Positions 9,515-18,704 of a DNA stretch of 64,000 bases are shown piece by piece (the stretch's first letter is position 1; every line of letters begins with the position of its first letter). The stretch lies in the NCBI RefSeq assembly GCF_038957035.1, contig NZ_CP152412.1:5390501-5454500 (forward strand). Reading direction: 5' to 3'. The DNA comes from Bradyrhizobium sp. B097. GTDB taxonomy: Bacteria > Pseudomonadota > Alphaproteobacteria > Rhizobiales > Xanthobacteraceae. Under the pieces are notes generated by a model. It ran no database searches, was not told where the DNA came from, and saw only the letters and a list, made by a program, of their open reading frames with translations. The translations under genes were made by a program, and so were the position numbers.

Positions 9515-9671
9515 GCCAAGCCGCTGGATAAGCGGGGTTATTGCCACACCGGCGCCCCGGAAACGACGTGACGCTGCCGCGAGAAACGGCTATTGCAGGC
9601 GGCCTTTGCAGGTGGTCCTGGCCGCGCGCTTTGGCGTTGATCGCCGCGCGGCGTCGTTTTAATGGCCGGAT

Positions 9672-10820
9672 ATGCCCAATAGCTCCCGTTCTCGCTTCTC
9701 CCGTTGGTTCTTGGCTTGCGCCGTGTTGGCCGGCATCGCCCTGCCCACCACGCATGCCCTGGCGCAGGTGCCTCCGGGCCCGCCCGGCCCGGCTCCCCAA
9801 GGCGCGCAGGCCAATCCGATGTGCGCGCGCCTGGAGGGCCAGCTGGCCGCGATCGATCGCGGCGGCGGCGACCCGGCCAAGGACGAGCAGATCCGCCGCT
9901 ATCAGGACGCGGCAACCCGGCAGCAGGGTGAACTCGATCGCGTGACCGCGCAGGCCCGGCGCATGGGCTGCGACAGCTCGGGATTCCTTTCGCTCTTCAA
10001 CAACAACTCGGCGCAGTGCGGACCGGTCAACAACCAGATCCAGCAGATGCGCGCCAATCTCGACCAGATGACCGGAAATCTCGAGCGGCTGCGCACCGGC
10101 GGGCTCGGCGGCGCCGATCGCGAGAACCAGCGCCGCTCGGTGTTGACCGCGCTGGCGCAGAACAATTGCGGCCCGCAATACGCGGCGGCCGCGCGCGGCC
10201 CGGGCAATTTCATCGAGAACCTGTTCGGCGGCGGCGGTGGCGGCAATCCCAGTCCGCTGCCCCCGCCCGACGCGCAATATGGCGGACAGTCCGGCACCTT
10301 CCGCACCGTCTGCGTCCGCACCTGCGACGGCGCCTACTTCCCGATCTCGTTCGCGACCTCACAGGCGCGCTTTGCCGCCGACGAGCAAATCTGCAAGGCG
10401 CAGTGCCCGGCCGCGGAGGCCAGCCTGTTCGCCTACCGCAATCCAGGCGAAGACATCAACCAGGCGGTCTCGATCAGTGGCCAGTCCTACTCGTCGCTGC
10501 CGAACGCGTTCAAGTACCGCACCGAGTTCAATCCGTCCTGCTCCTGCAAGGCAGCCGGCCAGAGCTGGGCGGACGCGCTGAAGGCGGTCGACGACCAGGC
10601 GTCCGCCGCGCAGCAGGGCGACATCATCGTCACCGAGGAGAGCGCGCGGAAGATGCAGCAGCGCGCCCAGACCAAGTCCGCGGCCGGCAAGAAGGGCGCG
10701 CCGGCAGCGGCGGCTCAACCGCAGCAGCCCGCCGCCGCCGAGGCCACGGCGCCGGCAGCGCCCGCGAGCGACGGCCAGATCCGCACGGTCGGCCCGACCT
10801 TCATCCCGAAGAGGCAGTAG
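9672..10820 (+). CDS. DUF2865-domain exported protein
   Basis: A 382-residue protein with an N-terminal signal peptide (cleavage near ALAQ, about residue 32), a coiled-coil-prone segment (about 48-135) and a cysteine-rich C-terminal domain. The FRTVCVRTCDGAYFPISF block, then CKAQCPAAEASLFAYRNPGEDI and CSCKAAGQSW, matches DUF2865, a family restricted to Bradyrhizobium-like bacteria. The tail is Ala/Pro/Gln-rich. The function is unknown; export plus cysteine pairs suggest a periplasmic or cell-envelope role. It is preceded by the small cysteine-rich exported protein on the same strand, 157 bases away. Confidence 0.85.
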   Translation: MPNSSRSRFSRWFLACAVLAGIALPTTHALAQVPPGPPGPAPQGAQANPMCARLEGQLAAIDRGGGDPAKDEQIRRYQDAATRQQGELDRVTAQARRMGCDSSGFLSLFNNNSAQCGPVNNQIQQMRANLDQMTGNLERLRTGGLGGADRENQRRSVLTALAQNNCGPQYAAAARGPGNFIENLFGGGGGGNPSPLPPPDAQYGGQSGTFRTVCVRTCDGAYFPISFATSQARFAADEQICKAQCPAAEASLFAYRNPGEDINQAVSISGQSYSSLPNAFKYRTEFNPSCSCKAAGQSWADALKAVDDQASAAQQGDIIVTEESARKMQQRAQTKSAAGKKGAPAAAAQPQQPAAAEATAPAAPASDGQIRTVGPTFIPKRQ

Positions 10821-10845
10821 CGACAGCCCATCCGCGAACTCCCTG

Positions 10846-10975
10846 CACCTCTCCCGCTTGCGGGGGAGGTCGTATCGCATCGAAGATGCGATACGGGTGG
10901 GGGCTTTCTCCACATTGGTGGTCCGACTCGCGGCAACACCCCCACCCCGCCCTCCCCCGCAAGCGGGAGAGGGAG
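10846..10975. repeat. Dispersed intergenic repeat, family B
   Basis: An outer inverted repeat, CCTCTCCCGCTTGCGGGGGAGG at the left mirrored by CCTCCCCCGCAAGCGGGAGAGG at the right, flanks an inner GTATCGCATC-GATGCGATAC palindrome. A related element with the same CTCTCCCCGCAAGCGGG core lies at 21244-21366. It sits between the convergent DUF2865 and nadE genes. Confidence 0.75.
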
Positions 10976-10993
10976 AGCGGTCTCGCTCCAGGC

Positions 10994-12745
10994 TCAGCCC
11001 TCGAACGCTTCAGCCGACGCGCGCGAGCCGCGCGTCACCAGCTTCTCGTCCGGCTCCGGCAGCGCCTTGCCGAAATCGCGGAAGCGGTTGGTGATGGGAT
11101 AGCGGCGGTCGCGGCCGAAGTTTTTCCGCGTGACCTTCACCCCCGGTGCCGCCTGCCGCCGCTTGTATTCGGCGATGTTGAGCAGGCGATCGACGCGGGT
11201 CACCACATCGCGGTCGAAGCCGGCCTCGATGATGGTCGCAAGCGGCTCCTCGCGCTCCACCAGCCGTTCGAGGATCGCATCCAGCACCTCATAGGGCGGC
11301 AGCGAATCCTGGTCGGTCTGGTTCTCGCGCAACTCCGCGGTCGGCGGCCGGATGATGATGTTGACCGGGATCACCTCGCCCGACGGCCCGAGCGCGCCGT
11401 CCGGTTTCCATTCATTGCGCAGGCTCGACAGGCGGAACACCTCGGTCTTGTAGATGTCCTTGATCGGGTTGAAGCCGCCGTTCATGTCGCCGTACAGCGT
11501 GGCGTAGCCGACCGACATTTCCGACTTGTTGCCTGTTGTCACCACCATGGCGCCGGTCTTGTTGGAGATCGCCATCAACAGCGTGCCACGGGCGCGCGCC
11601 TGCAAATTCTCCTCGGTGATGTCGCGCTCCATGCCGGCGAACACCGGCGCCAGGATCTTCTCGAACCCGTTGACGGCGTCGGCAATCGGCAGGATCTCGT
11701 AGCGGATGCCGAGCGCGGCGGCGAGCTTGGCGGCATCGTCGAGCGAGACCTGCGCGGTGTAGCGGAACGGCAGCATCACGCCACGCACCTTGTCGGCGCC
11801 GAGCGCATCGACCGCGATCGCCGCGCACAGCGCCGAGTCGATGCCGCCGGAGACGCCGAGCAGCACGCCGGGAAAACCGTTCTTGCGGACATAGTCGCGC
11901 AGGCCGAGCACGCAGGCCGCGTAATCCGCCTTGTCGCCCTCGAGCTGCGCCGTGATCGGCCCGTTGCAGCGCCAGCCATCCGCGGTCTTGCGCCAGGTCA
12001 GCGTCGTGATGTTCTCCTCGAACGCCGGAAGCTGCGCCGCGACGGAGAGATCGGCATTCAGCGCAAACGAGGCGCCGTCGAAGATCAGCTCGTCCTGGCC
12101 GCCCATCTCATTGAGATAGATCAGCGGCAGCCCGCTCTCGGTGACGCGCGCCACCACGATCGACAGCCGCAGATCGGTCTTGTCGCGGGCATAGGGCGAG
12201 CCGTTCGGTACGATCAGGATCTCGGCGCCGGTCTCGGCCAGGCACTCGACGACGTTCTCGTAGTCCTCGGATTCCTCGAGCCAGATGTCCTCGCAGATCG
12301 GCACGCCGATGCGCACACCGCGCACCGTCACCGGGCCCGATGCCGGGCCGCGCGCGAACAGCCGCTTCTCGTCGAACACGCCGTAATTCGGCAAATTGGC
12401 CTTGAAGCGCAGCGCGGCGATGCGTCCGCCGTCGAGCAGCGCGCAGGCGTTATAGAGCTTGCCGTCTTCGACCCAGGGCGTGCCGATCAGCATCGCCGGG
12501 CCGCCGTCTTTGGTCTCGCGCGCCAGCTCCTCGATCGCGGCGCGGCAGGCCGACTGGAACGCCGGCTTGAGCACCAGATCCTCCGGCGGATAGCCGGCGA
12601 TGAACAGCTCCGACAGCACCACGAGGTCGGCACCGTCGGCCTTCGCCTTGTCGCGCGCGGCACGCGCTTTCGCGGCGTTGCCGGTGACGTCACCGACCGT
12701 CGGATTGAGTTGCGCCAGGGTGATCTTGATCTGTTGTTCGCTCAT
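10994..12745 (-). CDS. nadE: Glutamine-dependent NAD+ synthetase
   Basis: Amidates deamido-NAD+ using glutamine in the last step of NAD synthesis. Two domains in 583 residues: an N-terminal nitrilase-type glutaminase with catalytic E46, K115 (FKANLPN) and C151 (ICEDIW), and a C-terminal synthetase with the ATP pyrophosphatase P-loop SGGIDS (298-303). The ATG at 12745 places the conserved IKITLAQLNPTVGD strand at the N-terminus; a longer in-frame reading upstream lacks family features. Monocistronic in appearance. Confidence 0.95.
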   Translation of the reverse strand: MSEQQIKITLAQLNPTVGDVTGNAAKARAARDKAKADGADLVVLSELFIAGYPPEDLVLKPAFQSACRAAIEELARETKDGGPAMLIGTPWVEDGKLYNACALLDGGRIAALRFKANLPNYGVFDEKRLFARGPASGPVTVRGVRIGVPICEDIWLEESEDYENVVECLAETGAEILIVPNGSPYARDKTDLRLSIVVARVTESGLPLIYLNEMGGQDELIFDGASFALNADLSVAAQLPAFEENITTLTWRKTADGWRCNGPITAQLEGDKADYAACVLGLRDYVRKNGFPGVLLGVSGGIDSALCAAIAVDALGADKVRGVMLPFRYTAQVSLDDAAKLAAALGIRYEILPIADAVNGFEKILAPVFAGMERDITEENLQARARGTLLMAISNKTGAMVVTTGNKSEMSVGYATLYGDMNGGFNPIKDIYKTEVFRLSSLRNEWKPDGALGPSGEVIPVNIIIRPPTAELRENQTDQDSLPPYEVLDAILERLVEREEPLATIIEAGFDRDVVTRVDRLLNIAEYKRRQAAPGVKVTRKNFGRDRRYPITNRFRDFGKALPEPDEKLVTRGSRASAEAFEG

Positions 12746-12835
12746 AGCTTTATGTTGTCCCGCACAACGGCAAACTGCAATGGTCGTCCGATCATGGTGC
12801 GATTGCAGAAATCGCACTGGGATCGCCGGCGGCGG

Positions 12836-13981
12836 TCAGGGGGCAAGCTCTGCCCTCACCTCGCCGAGCAGCGCCATGCCACCCAGCCGGCCCAATTCGT
12901 CCGAACATTTCGCGCTCTTGCCATAGCAGCCGAATGCGACCGTAACCCGCTCGGAAAGCGGTCCGATGCTGGGCAAGCCGGTGTCGCCGAAGGTGGTCAT
13001 GCAGGGCACGACGCGGCGTTCCTCGAATTTGAGGTCGCGAATGCGGTCAAGGATCTGGGATTGCAGCCGATCGGCGATGTCAACCGATCCGCCCGACCGG
13101 AACCAGTCCTTGATCTCAGCCTCGCTCTCGAGCGCACGATCGACCGGATCGCCGCCGAGCTTCAGCCAGCTCTGGCCGTCCGGATATGGGATCGGCGGCA
13201 GAATGTAGGGATTGTCGCCCTTCGGCCCGAGACAACGCATCGACGGCATGCCGGCCAGGCGTTGCACCTCCGCCGCACCGAACCGAAACAACGCCGCGGT
13301 CCGCGCATAGACGGTAAAGCCCAACGAGCGACCGAGCAGCGATTGGGTGTGCCCGCCCGCCGCAACCAGCACACGCTCGGCCGCGACGCTGCCCGATCGC
13401 GTCCGGATGGTCACACCGGAGCCGCTCTCGGAAATCCCGAGCGCCGGTTCGCCGATCACCCGGGCGCCTGCGCGCTCCGCCGCGATCGTCTGCGCCCGGA
13501 CCAGGCGGCGCGGTGAGATGTATCCGGCATTGCGCGGCTCGAAATAGCCCAGCATTCCCGCCGTCGATTTCAGGAACGGAAACCGCTCCGCCAGCGCCGC
13601 GTCCTGATAGGCTTCACAACCGATCCCCTCGTCGGCACAGACTTTGCCGACCGAGGCGACATCGGTGGTTTCGCGATGGCCGATGTGAAGCGCACCGGCT
13701 TCGCGGTAGAATTCGACACCGCTTTCCGCCGTGATCTCGCCGTAGCGCGCAATCGCAGCGCGGTTCATCTGCCGCCAGAACGGCTGCGGATCGTAGGTCC
13801 GCGAGATGCGGCCCTCGTCATAGTGGCTGCCGAAGACGCCGCTGTGCTGCGCAAAATCCGCCGGCTCATCGGGGCCGATCAGCGCAACCTCATGGCCCAT
13901 CTTGCTCAGATGGCGCGCGGCCGCCGAGCCGATCAGTCCACGTCCGATCACCGCAAGCTTGATCGGCCTGTTGGCGCTCAC
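12836..13981 (-). CDS. FAD-dependent oxidoreductase, DAO/MSOX type
   Basis: A 381-residue protein with a dinucleotide-binding N-terminus (VIGRGLIGSAAARHL, G13-x-G15-x2-G18) and the layout of the D-amino-acid oxidase/sarcosine oxidase family, including the catalytic-domain segment ERVLVAAGGHTQ and a C-terminal GLPSIGPL. It probably oxidises an amine or N-methyl amino acid, but the substrate is not evident. The first Gly-x-Gly is GRG instead of the usual GxG with a small residue, which still fits. Its start overlaps the stop of dgkA by four bases, so the two are coupled, an unusual pairing. Confidence 0.82.
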   Translation of the reverse strand: MSANRPIKLAVIGRGLIGSAAARHLSKMGHEVALIGPDEPADFAQHSGVFGSHYDEGRISRTYDPQPFWRQMNRAAIARYGEITAESGVEFYREAGALHIGHRETTDVASVGKVCADEGIGCEAYQDAALAERFPFLKSTAGMLGYFEPRNAGYISPRRLVRAQTIAAERAGARVIGEPALGISESGSGVTIRTRSGSVAAERVLVAAGGHTQSLLGRSLGFTVYARTAALFRFGAAEVQRLAGMPSMRCLGPKGDNPYILPPIPYPDGQSWLKLGGDPVDRALESEAEIKDWFRSGGSVDIADRLQSQILDRIRDLKFEERRVVPCMTTFGDTGLPSIGPLSERVTVAFGCYGKSAKCSDELGRLGGMALLGEVRAELAP

Positions 13982-14337
13982 GACGAGAATGCGCCCAGGC
14001 GTTCGGCGAGAGCGAACAGCCAGAACAGCCCGGCCATCACAAGCGCGACGCCGACGGCGGCGGAGCCCATGTCCTTGACCCGCCCGATCTGCGGATCGTG
14101 ATCCATGGTCAGGCGGTCGGCGAGCTTCTCGATCGCGGTGTTGAGCAGCTCGATCACGAGCACCAGCACCACGGTCGCGACCAGCTCGACCCGCCGCATC
14201 ACGGTGGCGCCGACCAGCCAGGCCAGCGGCACCGACAACACCAGTGCCACCACCTCCTCGCGAATCGCCTGCTCCGAGCGAATGGCGAAGGCCAGCCCGT
14301 TGCGCGAGTTGATGGTGGCTCGCCAGAACCTCAGCAA
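13978..14337 (-). CDS. dgkA: Diacylglycerol kinase
   Basis: A small integral-membrane kinase (119 residues, the usual size) that recycles diacylglycerol to phosphatidate. It has three predicted helices and the family signature ELLNTAIEKLAD followed by IGRVKDMGSAAVG, which carries the catalytic Glu and metal-binding residues. It is upstream of the FAD oxidoreductase with a four-base overlap. It may support phospholipid turnover or osmoregulated glucan synthesis, as in other proteobacteria; the context here does not show which. Confidence 0.93.
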   Translation of the reverse strand: MLRFWRATINSRNGLAFAIRSEQAIREEVVALVLSVPLAWLVGATVMRRVELVATVVLVLVIELLNTAIEKLADRLTMDHDPQIGRVKDMGSAAVGVALVMAGLFWLFALAERLGAFSS

Positions 14338-14380
14338 GTCACTGCCCTCAAGTCACCGCCCTCAAGTCACCTGCCCCAAA

Positions 14381-15769
14381 TCACAACCCTGCGGCGGCCG
14401 GCATCGGTTTGACCTTGCCGGCGCGCTCCTGCTTCAGCAGCTCGGCGATCAGGAAGGCCATGTCGATCGACTGTTCGGCGTTGAGGCGGGGATCGCAGAC
14501 CGTGTGGTAGCGGTCGTTGAGATCCTCATCGGTGATGGCGCGCGCGCCGCCGATGCACTCGGTGACGTCCTGCCCGGTCATCTCCAGATGCACGCCGCCG
14601 GCATGGGTGCCCTCGGCCGCATGGATCTGGAAGAACGCCTTCACCTCCGACAGCACGCGGTCGAACGGCCGCGTCTTGTAGCCCGAGGTCGAGGTGATGG
14701 TGTTGCCGTGCATCGGATCGCACGACCACACCACCTTGCGGCCTTCCCGCTGCACCGCGCGGATCAGGCCAGGGAGATGATCGCCGACCTTGTCGGCGCC
14801 GAAGCGGTTGATCAGCGTCAGCCGGCCCGGCTCGTTGTCGGGGCTGAGCACGTCGATCAGCTTCAACAGCTCGTCCGGCTTCAACGACGGACCGCATTTC
14901 AGGCCGATCGGGTTCTTGATGCCGCGGAAATATTCAACATGGCCGTGATCGAGCTGCCGGGTGCGGTCGCCGATCCAGATCATGTGGCCGGAGGTCGCGT
15001 ACCAGTCGCCGGTGGTGGAATCGACCCGCGTCATCGCCTGCTCGTAACCGAGCAAGAGCGCCTCGTGGCTGGTGTAGAAATCGGTGGCGCGCAGCTCCGG
15101 GTGGCTTTCGAGATCGAGGCCGCAGGCGCGCATGAAATTCAGCGCGTCCGAGATGCGGTCGGCCAGCTCCTTGTAGCGGCGGGACTGCGGCGAATCCTTC
15201 AGGAAGCCGAGCATCCACTGATGCACGCTGCCAAGATTGGCGAAGCCGCCGGTCGCGAAGGCGCGCAGCAGGTTCAGCGTCGCAGCGGATTGGCGGTAGG
15301 CCATCAGCTGGCGCTGCGGATCGGGAATCCGCGCTTCCGGCGTGAAGGCGATGTCGTTGACGATGTCGCCGCGATAGCTCGGCAGCTCGACCTCGCCCTG
15401 CTTCTCGGTCGGCGACGAGCGCGGTTTGGCGAATTGGCCGGCGATGCGGCCGACCTTCACCACCGGCAGCGCGCCGGCATAGGTCATGACCACGGCCATC
15501 TGCAGCAGCACGCGGAAGAAGTCGCGGATGTTGTTGGCGCCGTGCTCGGCAAAGCTCTCGGCGCAATCGCCGCCCTGCAGCAGGAAGGCCTCGCCGGCAG
15601 AGACCCGCCCCAGCGCCTTCTTCAGGTTGCGCGCCTCGCCCGCGAACACCAGCGGCGGAAAGGTCGCAAGCTGGGCCTCGACATCGGCCAATGCCTTGGC
15701 ATCGGGATAATCGGGCACCTGCAGCACCTTCTTGGCGCGCCAGCTATCGGGTGTCCACCGCTCGGACAT
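14381..15769 (-). CDS. 3-Deoxy-7-phosphoheptulonate synthase, class II
   Basis: Joins phosphoenolpyruvate and erythrose 4-phosphate as the entry step of the shikimate pathway. The 462-residue length and sequence are those of class II (plant/AroA-II type) enzymes: it starts [17 protein letters not shown], carries the metal-binding cysteine in GGDCAES (C69), and later DPMHGNT and [15 protein letters not shown], which supply the remaining metal ligands. No class I enzyme is seen in the window. The ATG at 15769 gives the expected N-terminus. Symbol withheld because aroA, aroF and aroG are used inconsistently for this class. Confidence 0.94.
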   Translation of the reverse strand: MSERWTPDSWRAKKVLQVPDYPDAKALADVEAQLATFPPLVFAGEARNLKKALGRVSAGEAFLLQGGDCAESFAEHGANNIRDFFRVLLQMAVVMTYAGALPVVKVGRIAGQFAKPRSSPTEKQGEVELPSYRGDIVNDIAFTPEARIPDPQRQLMAYRQSAATLNLLRAFATGGFANLGSVHQWMLGFLKDSPQSRRYKELADRISDALNFMRACGLDLESHPELRATDFYTSHEALLLGYEQAMTRVDSTTGDWYATSGHMIWIGDRTRQLDHGHVEYFRGIKNPIGLKCGPSLKPDELLKLIDVLSPDNEPGRLTLINRFGADKVGDHLPGLIRAVQREGRKVVWSCDPMHGNTITSTSGYKTRPFDRVLSEVKAFFQIHAAEGTHAGGVHLEMTGQDVTECIGGARAITDEDLNDRYHTVCDPRLNAEQSIDMAFLIAELLKQERAGKVKPMPAAAGL

Positions 15770-15915
15770 GAGGTCAACTCCTGAGCAAATACCGCGACTT
15801 AATCGACGGGAAAGGTGGGCTTATACACAGCCGCCCGCCCCGCCGCTAGGAGGATTCCTGCAATCCCGTCAAACTCTTGCAGGAAAATACGAATTCGCAT
15901 TTGCTGGACCATACC

Positions 15916-16842
15916 ATGAATGCCAGGGAAATTGCCGCAGCCGCCACAGTGCTGGACGACGTTTTTAGCGACGACATCGTCGTGCCGGCCGCCGATGGCT
16001 ATCCGCTCGCGGCGACGCTGTTCCTGCCGCGCGGCAGGAAGCGCCACGCCGTCCTGATCAACTCGGCGACCGCCGTGCCGCGGAAGGTCTATCGCGGCTT
16101 TGCCGGCTACCTCGCCCGCCGCGGCGCGGCGGTGCTGACCTACGACTACCGCGGCACCGGCGACTCGAGGCCGATGGCGGCAACCGGCCTCAACAAGCCG
16201 AAGTCGCTGGCCGGCTTCAAGGCCACGATGGCGGACTGGGCCGCGCTCGACACCACCGCGGCCGTGAACTGGATGCGCGACCGCTACCGCGACCTGCCCT
16301 TCGCCTATGTCGGCCACTCCTTCGGCGGCCAGGCGCTCGGGCTCCTTGCCAACAACGCTGAAATTCCGCGCGCGCTGCTGGTCGCCTCGCAGGCCGCCAC
16401 CTGGAAGCTGATGGCCTCGCCGGAGCGCTACCGCGTCGTCGCCTTCATGAACGGCATCGGCCTGCCGCTGGCGCGCGCGCTCGGCTATGTGCCCGGCTGG
16501 GCCGGCCTCGGCATGGACCTGCCGCGGGGCGTGTTCGAGCAATGGCGCGGCTGGGTGATGCGCGAGCGCTATCTGCTCGACGATGCCACGCTCGCGGCGC
16601 GGGAGAACTTTCCGAAGTTCAAGGGCAAGCTCCGCGCGCTTGCGATCACCGACGACACCTGGGCAACGCGGCCGGCAGTCGAGCTGCTGTGCTCCGCCTT
16701 CACCTCGATCACACCGGAGATCATCTCGATCCGCCCCGCCGATGCCGGCGCGAAAGCGATCGGCCATTTCGGCTTCTTCCGCAGCGAGCACCGCGACGCC
16801 CTGTGGCGCGGCGCCGCGGAGTGGCTCGAGGCGGAGGGATGA
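15916..16842 (+). CDS. Alpha/beta hydrolase, serine aminopeptidase-like
   Basis: A 308-residue hydrolase with the nucleophile elbow GHSFGG (serine about residue 135), the oxyanion region VLINSATAVPRK and the YDYRGTGDS strand-turn. The histidine of the triad is probably in AIGHFGFFRS near the C-terminus. Proteins of this type are annotated as S33-like or lysophospholipase-like hydrolases; the substrate is unknown. A TTG start 13 codons upstream is possible; the ATG at 15916 has only a weak GGA-type ribosome site, so the start is uncertain. Confidence 0.78.
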   Translation: MNAREIAAAATVLDDVFSDDIVVPAADGYPLAATLFLPRGRKRHAVLINSATAVPRKVYRGFAGYLARRGAAVLTYDYRGTGDSRPMAATGLNKPKSLAGFKATMADWAALDTTAAVNWMRDRYRDLPFAYVGHSFGGQALGLLANNAEIPRALLVASQAATWKLMASPERYRVVAFMNGIGLPLARALGYVPGWAGLGMDLPRGVFEQWRGWVMRERYLLDDATLAARENFPKFKGKLRALAITDDTWATRPAVELLCSAFTSITPEIISIRPADAGAKAIGHFGFFRSEHRDALWRGAAEWLEAEG

Positions 16843-17652
16843 GCGCGAACTCTCACCACCGTCGTCCCTGCGAAAGCAGGGACCCATAACCACCGAATTC
16901 ACTTGTGAACGCGATCGTGGCCCCGGCGTCGAGCGCCAATTGAGATTTGGGGTAATGGGTCCTGGCTTTCGCCAGGACGACGATGAGGATGGTTCTCGCG
17001 CGATCCAACGCACCGTGATTGCGCACCTCATCTCGGTGTCATCGCCCGGCTCGACCGGGCGATCCAGTATTCCAGAGGCAGTCATTGTTGAACCGAGAAG
17101 CCGCGGCGTACTGGATCGCCCGCATGCGCGGGCGATGACAGAATGTGGTGGAGGCGCAGCTTCGTATTCTCGCGACACGATCCGTCCGAGCTCTGCTCTT
17201 CGTTTCGCGCTCTCTCGAAACAGAGGGCGCAGGGAAAGCCGGGTGCCGATCGCACCCATGGGTCCGGTGCAACAGAAAGCACCGGAGGTCGGACCACAGG
17301 TGTAACCGGAAACATCCCGGCTTTCCCTGCGCGATGGGTTACGGCTTATACGTGCTCTCCCCGGTGAGACTGGGCTTGCTTGTCACCGCCTTCGCAAAAC
17401 GCTTCCGCATCTCGCGACGAGACACCTGCCGCTAGGGCGTCAGGACCACACGATTTCGCCGTCCGCCTCGCATGCACGTCGTCTCGCGCATGCTCAGCGT
17501 CCACCGCATCTCACCGCAACACTCCTGACGATGCGCAGCGCCCCTCGATCGGGTGAGACGGGCTAATTGAACATCTGAGTTGGGGAGCGCGTCAAGAGAA
17601 AATTCCGAAAAAACGAAACTGCCATCGCAGGGGATTGTTGGGTCATACAGTC
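16843..17652. repeat. Gene-free 810-bp repeat mosaic
   Basis: No convincing gene lies here. Three blocks can be told apart. First, 16860-16983: GTCGTCCCTGCGAAAGCAGG mirrored by CCTGGCTTTCGCCAGGACGAC. Second, 17037-17141: TCATCGCCCGG with CCGGGCGATCCAGTA mirrored by TACTGGATCGCCCG. Third, 17190-17640: a longer block with GCAGGGAAAGCCGGG mirrored by CCCGGCTTTCCCTGC. All three resemble recurrent Bradyrhizobium intergenic elements, recalled from memory and not searched. The region separates the convergent hydrolase and cupin genes. Confidence 0.7.
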
Positions 17653-18006
17653 TCACACCACCTTCCGCGGCGCCGCCGTCGCGGCATCGCCCGTGTTCGG
17701 CGTCCCCGTTGGCTCGATCAGCAGCAGATGCACCTCTTCCCTTGCGACGGGCCGATGCTCGACGCCCTTCGGCACGATGTACATCTGGCCTTGCTTCAGC
17801 GTCACCGTCCGATCGCGCAGCTCGATGTCGAGCACGCCTTTCAGCACCAGGAAGAAGTCGTCGGTGTCGTCATGCTTGTGCCAGACGAACTCGCCCTGCA
17901 CCTTCACCACCATCACGTCGCAGGCGTTGAATTGTGCCACGGTGCGCGGCGACCAGTGGTCGGAGAACGTCGACAGCCTCTCGGAAAGATCGATCGCGTC
18001 GCTCAT
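17653..18006 (-). CDS. Cupin-domain protein
   Basis: A 117-residue single-cupin protein. The first cupin motif is clear (GEFVWHKHDDTDDFFLVLKG, with metal-ligand H-x-H and a downstream acidic residue), and the second is VPKGVEHRPVA. It probably binds a divalent metal and may be an isomerase or small-molecule sensor; no substrate can be read. The ATG at 18006 gives the SDAIDLSERL start typical of relatives. It precedes the repeat mosaic and follows the DUF2934 gene on the same strand. Confidence 0.83.
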   Translation of the reverse strand: MSDAIDLSERLSTFSDHWSPRTVAQFNACDVMVVKVQGEFVWHKHDDTDDFFLVLKGVLDIELRDRTVTLKQGQMYIVPKGVEHRPVAREEVHLLLIEPTGTPNTGDAATAAPRKVV

Positions 18007-18063
18007 GATGCCTCCGGGTCCCGGCCAGTCTGCCGGGCTCGTTAGCTCAGCCCCGCGACGCAC

Positions 18064-18273
18064 TCAATGCACGCCCCTCAACTTCTCCGGATACGTTGTC
18101 GGCCCGTTGTGCCCGTTGATATCGCAAGGCGCTTCGCCGTTGGCGGCCTTGCGCGCCAGCAGCTCGCGTTCGGCCTTGTACCAGAGCTGATCCATCTGGC
18201 CCGGCGGTTCGCCGGCGTCCTTCCATAATTCGTAGGCGCGGGTCCGAATCTCCTGCTCGGTTGGGCCTCTCAT
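18064..18273 (-). CDS. DUF2934-domain small protein
   Basis: A 69-residue protein whose N-terminal half (GPTEQEIRTRAYELWKDAGE) followed by DQLWYKAERELL is the DUF2934 signature (R-A-Y-x-x-W-x-x-x-G and W-x-x-A-E). The function is unknown; many rhizobial genomes carry several copies, often near stress genes. The ATG at 18273 is chosen over one five codons upstream because family members begin close to the conserved block. The next gene downstream on the strand is the cupin, 57 bases away. Confidence 0.8.
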   Translation of the reverse strand: MRGPTEQEIRTRAYELWKDAGEPPGQMDQLWYKAERELLARKAANGEAPCDINGHNGPTTYPEKLRGVH

Positions 18274-18704
18274 GGGCGGCTCCCTCAATTTGAGACATCA
18301 AACTGTTTGGAGTGGAACTGCCAGCATAGCGCAAGGTTCCAACTTGCGCGAGATCGCCGCGCTGTCCATGGCGCGCCATCTGTGCACAAGCGCCGCGGCG
18401 CAGGCCATTTGCCGGACGCTGGATCTGATTTGAGCGCCCGCGAAGAGCGGCCTATGCATGTCAACAAGGGTGCCCTAGTTCCTCGGCACCAAATGCGGGC
18501 GCCGGCAGCGCGCAGGTCTTGTGGAAGCAACCTACCCCTTCAGAGGTATGAAACCTTTGCGCCCCTCCCGCAGACCTAAACACATCAGGATTTTGCCAAC
18601 CTTCCTGGGGCTAGAGACAGCGCCGCTCGCATGTATTTTAAGCGGGCGGCGTTGCGCTGTCAGGCAGGGCTCGCTCTCAGTTCTCACCAGGCCGCCGCGG
18701 CTGC
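18274..18704. other. Non-coding gap of about 430 bp
   Basis: I see no supported gene here. It contains the promoter region of the DUF2934 gene and the 3' flank of the hydrolase ending at 18705. Frames in it lack start-site context and family resemblance. A short CGCCGC-TCGCATGTATTTTAAG-CGGGCGGCG hairpin-like stretch lies near 18622-18651. Confidence 0.6.

Noticed and set aside
10016..13516. Very long open frame spanning the DUF2865, nadE and oxidoreductase region
   Set aside because: It runs through three well-supported genes in other frames and through an inverted repeat; amino-acid composition is that of antisense GC-rich DNA. No coding signal of its own.
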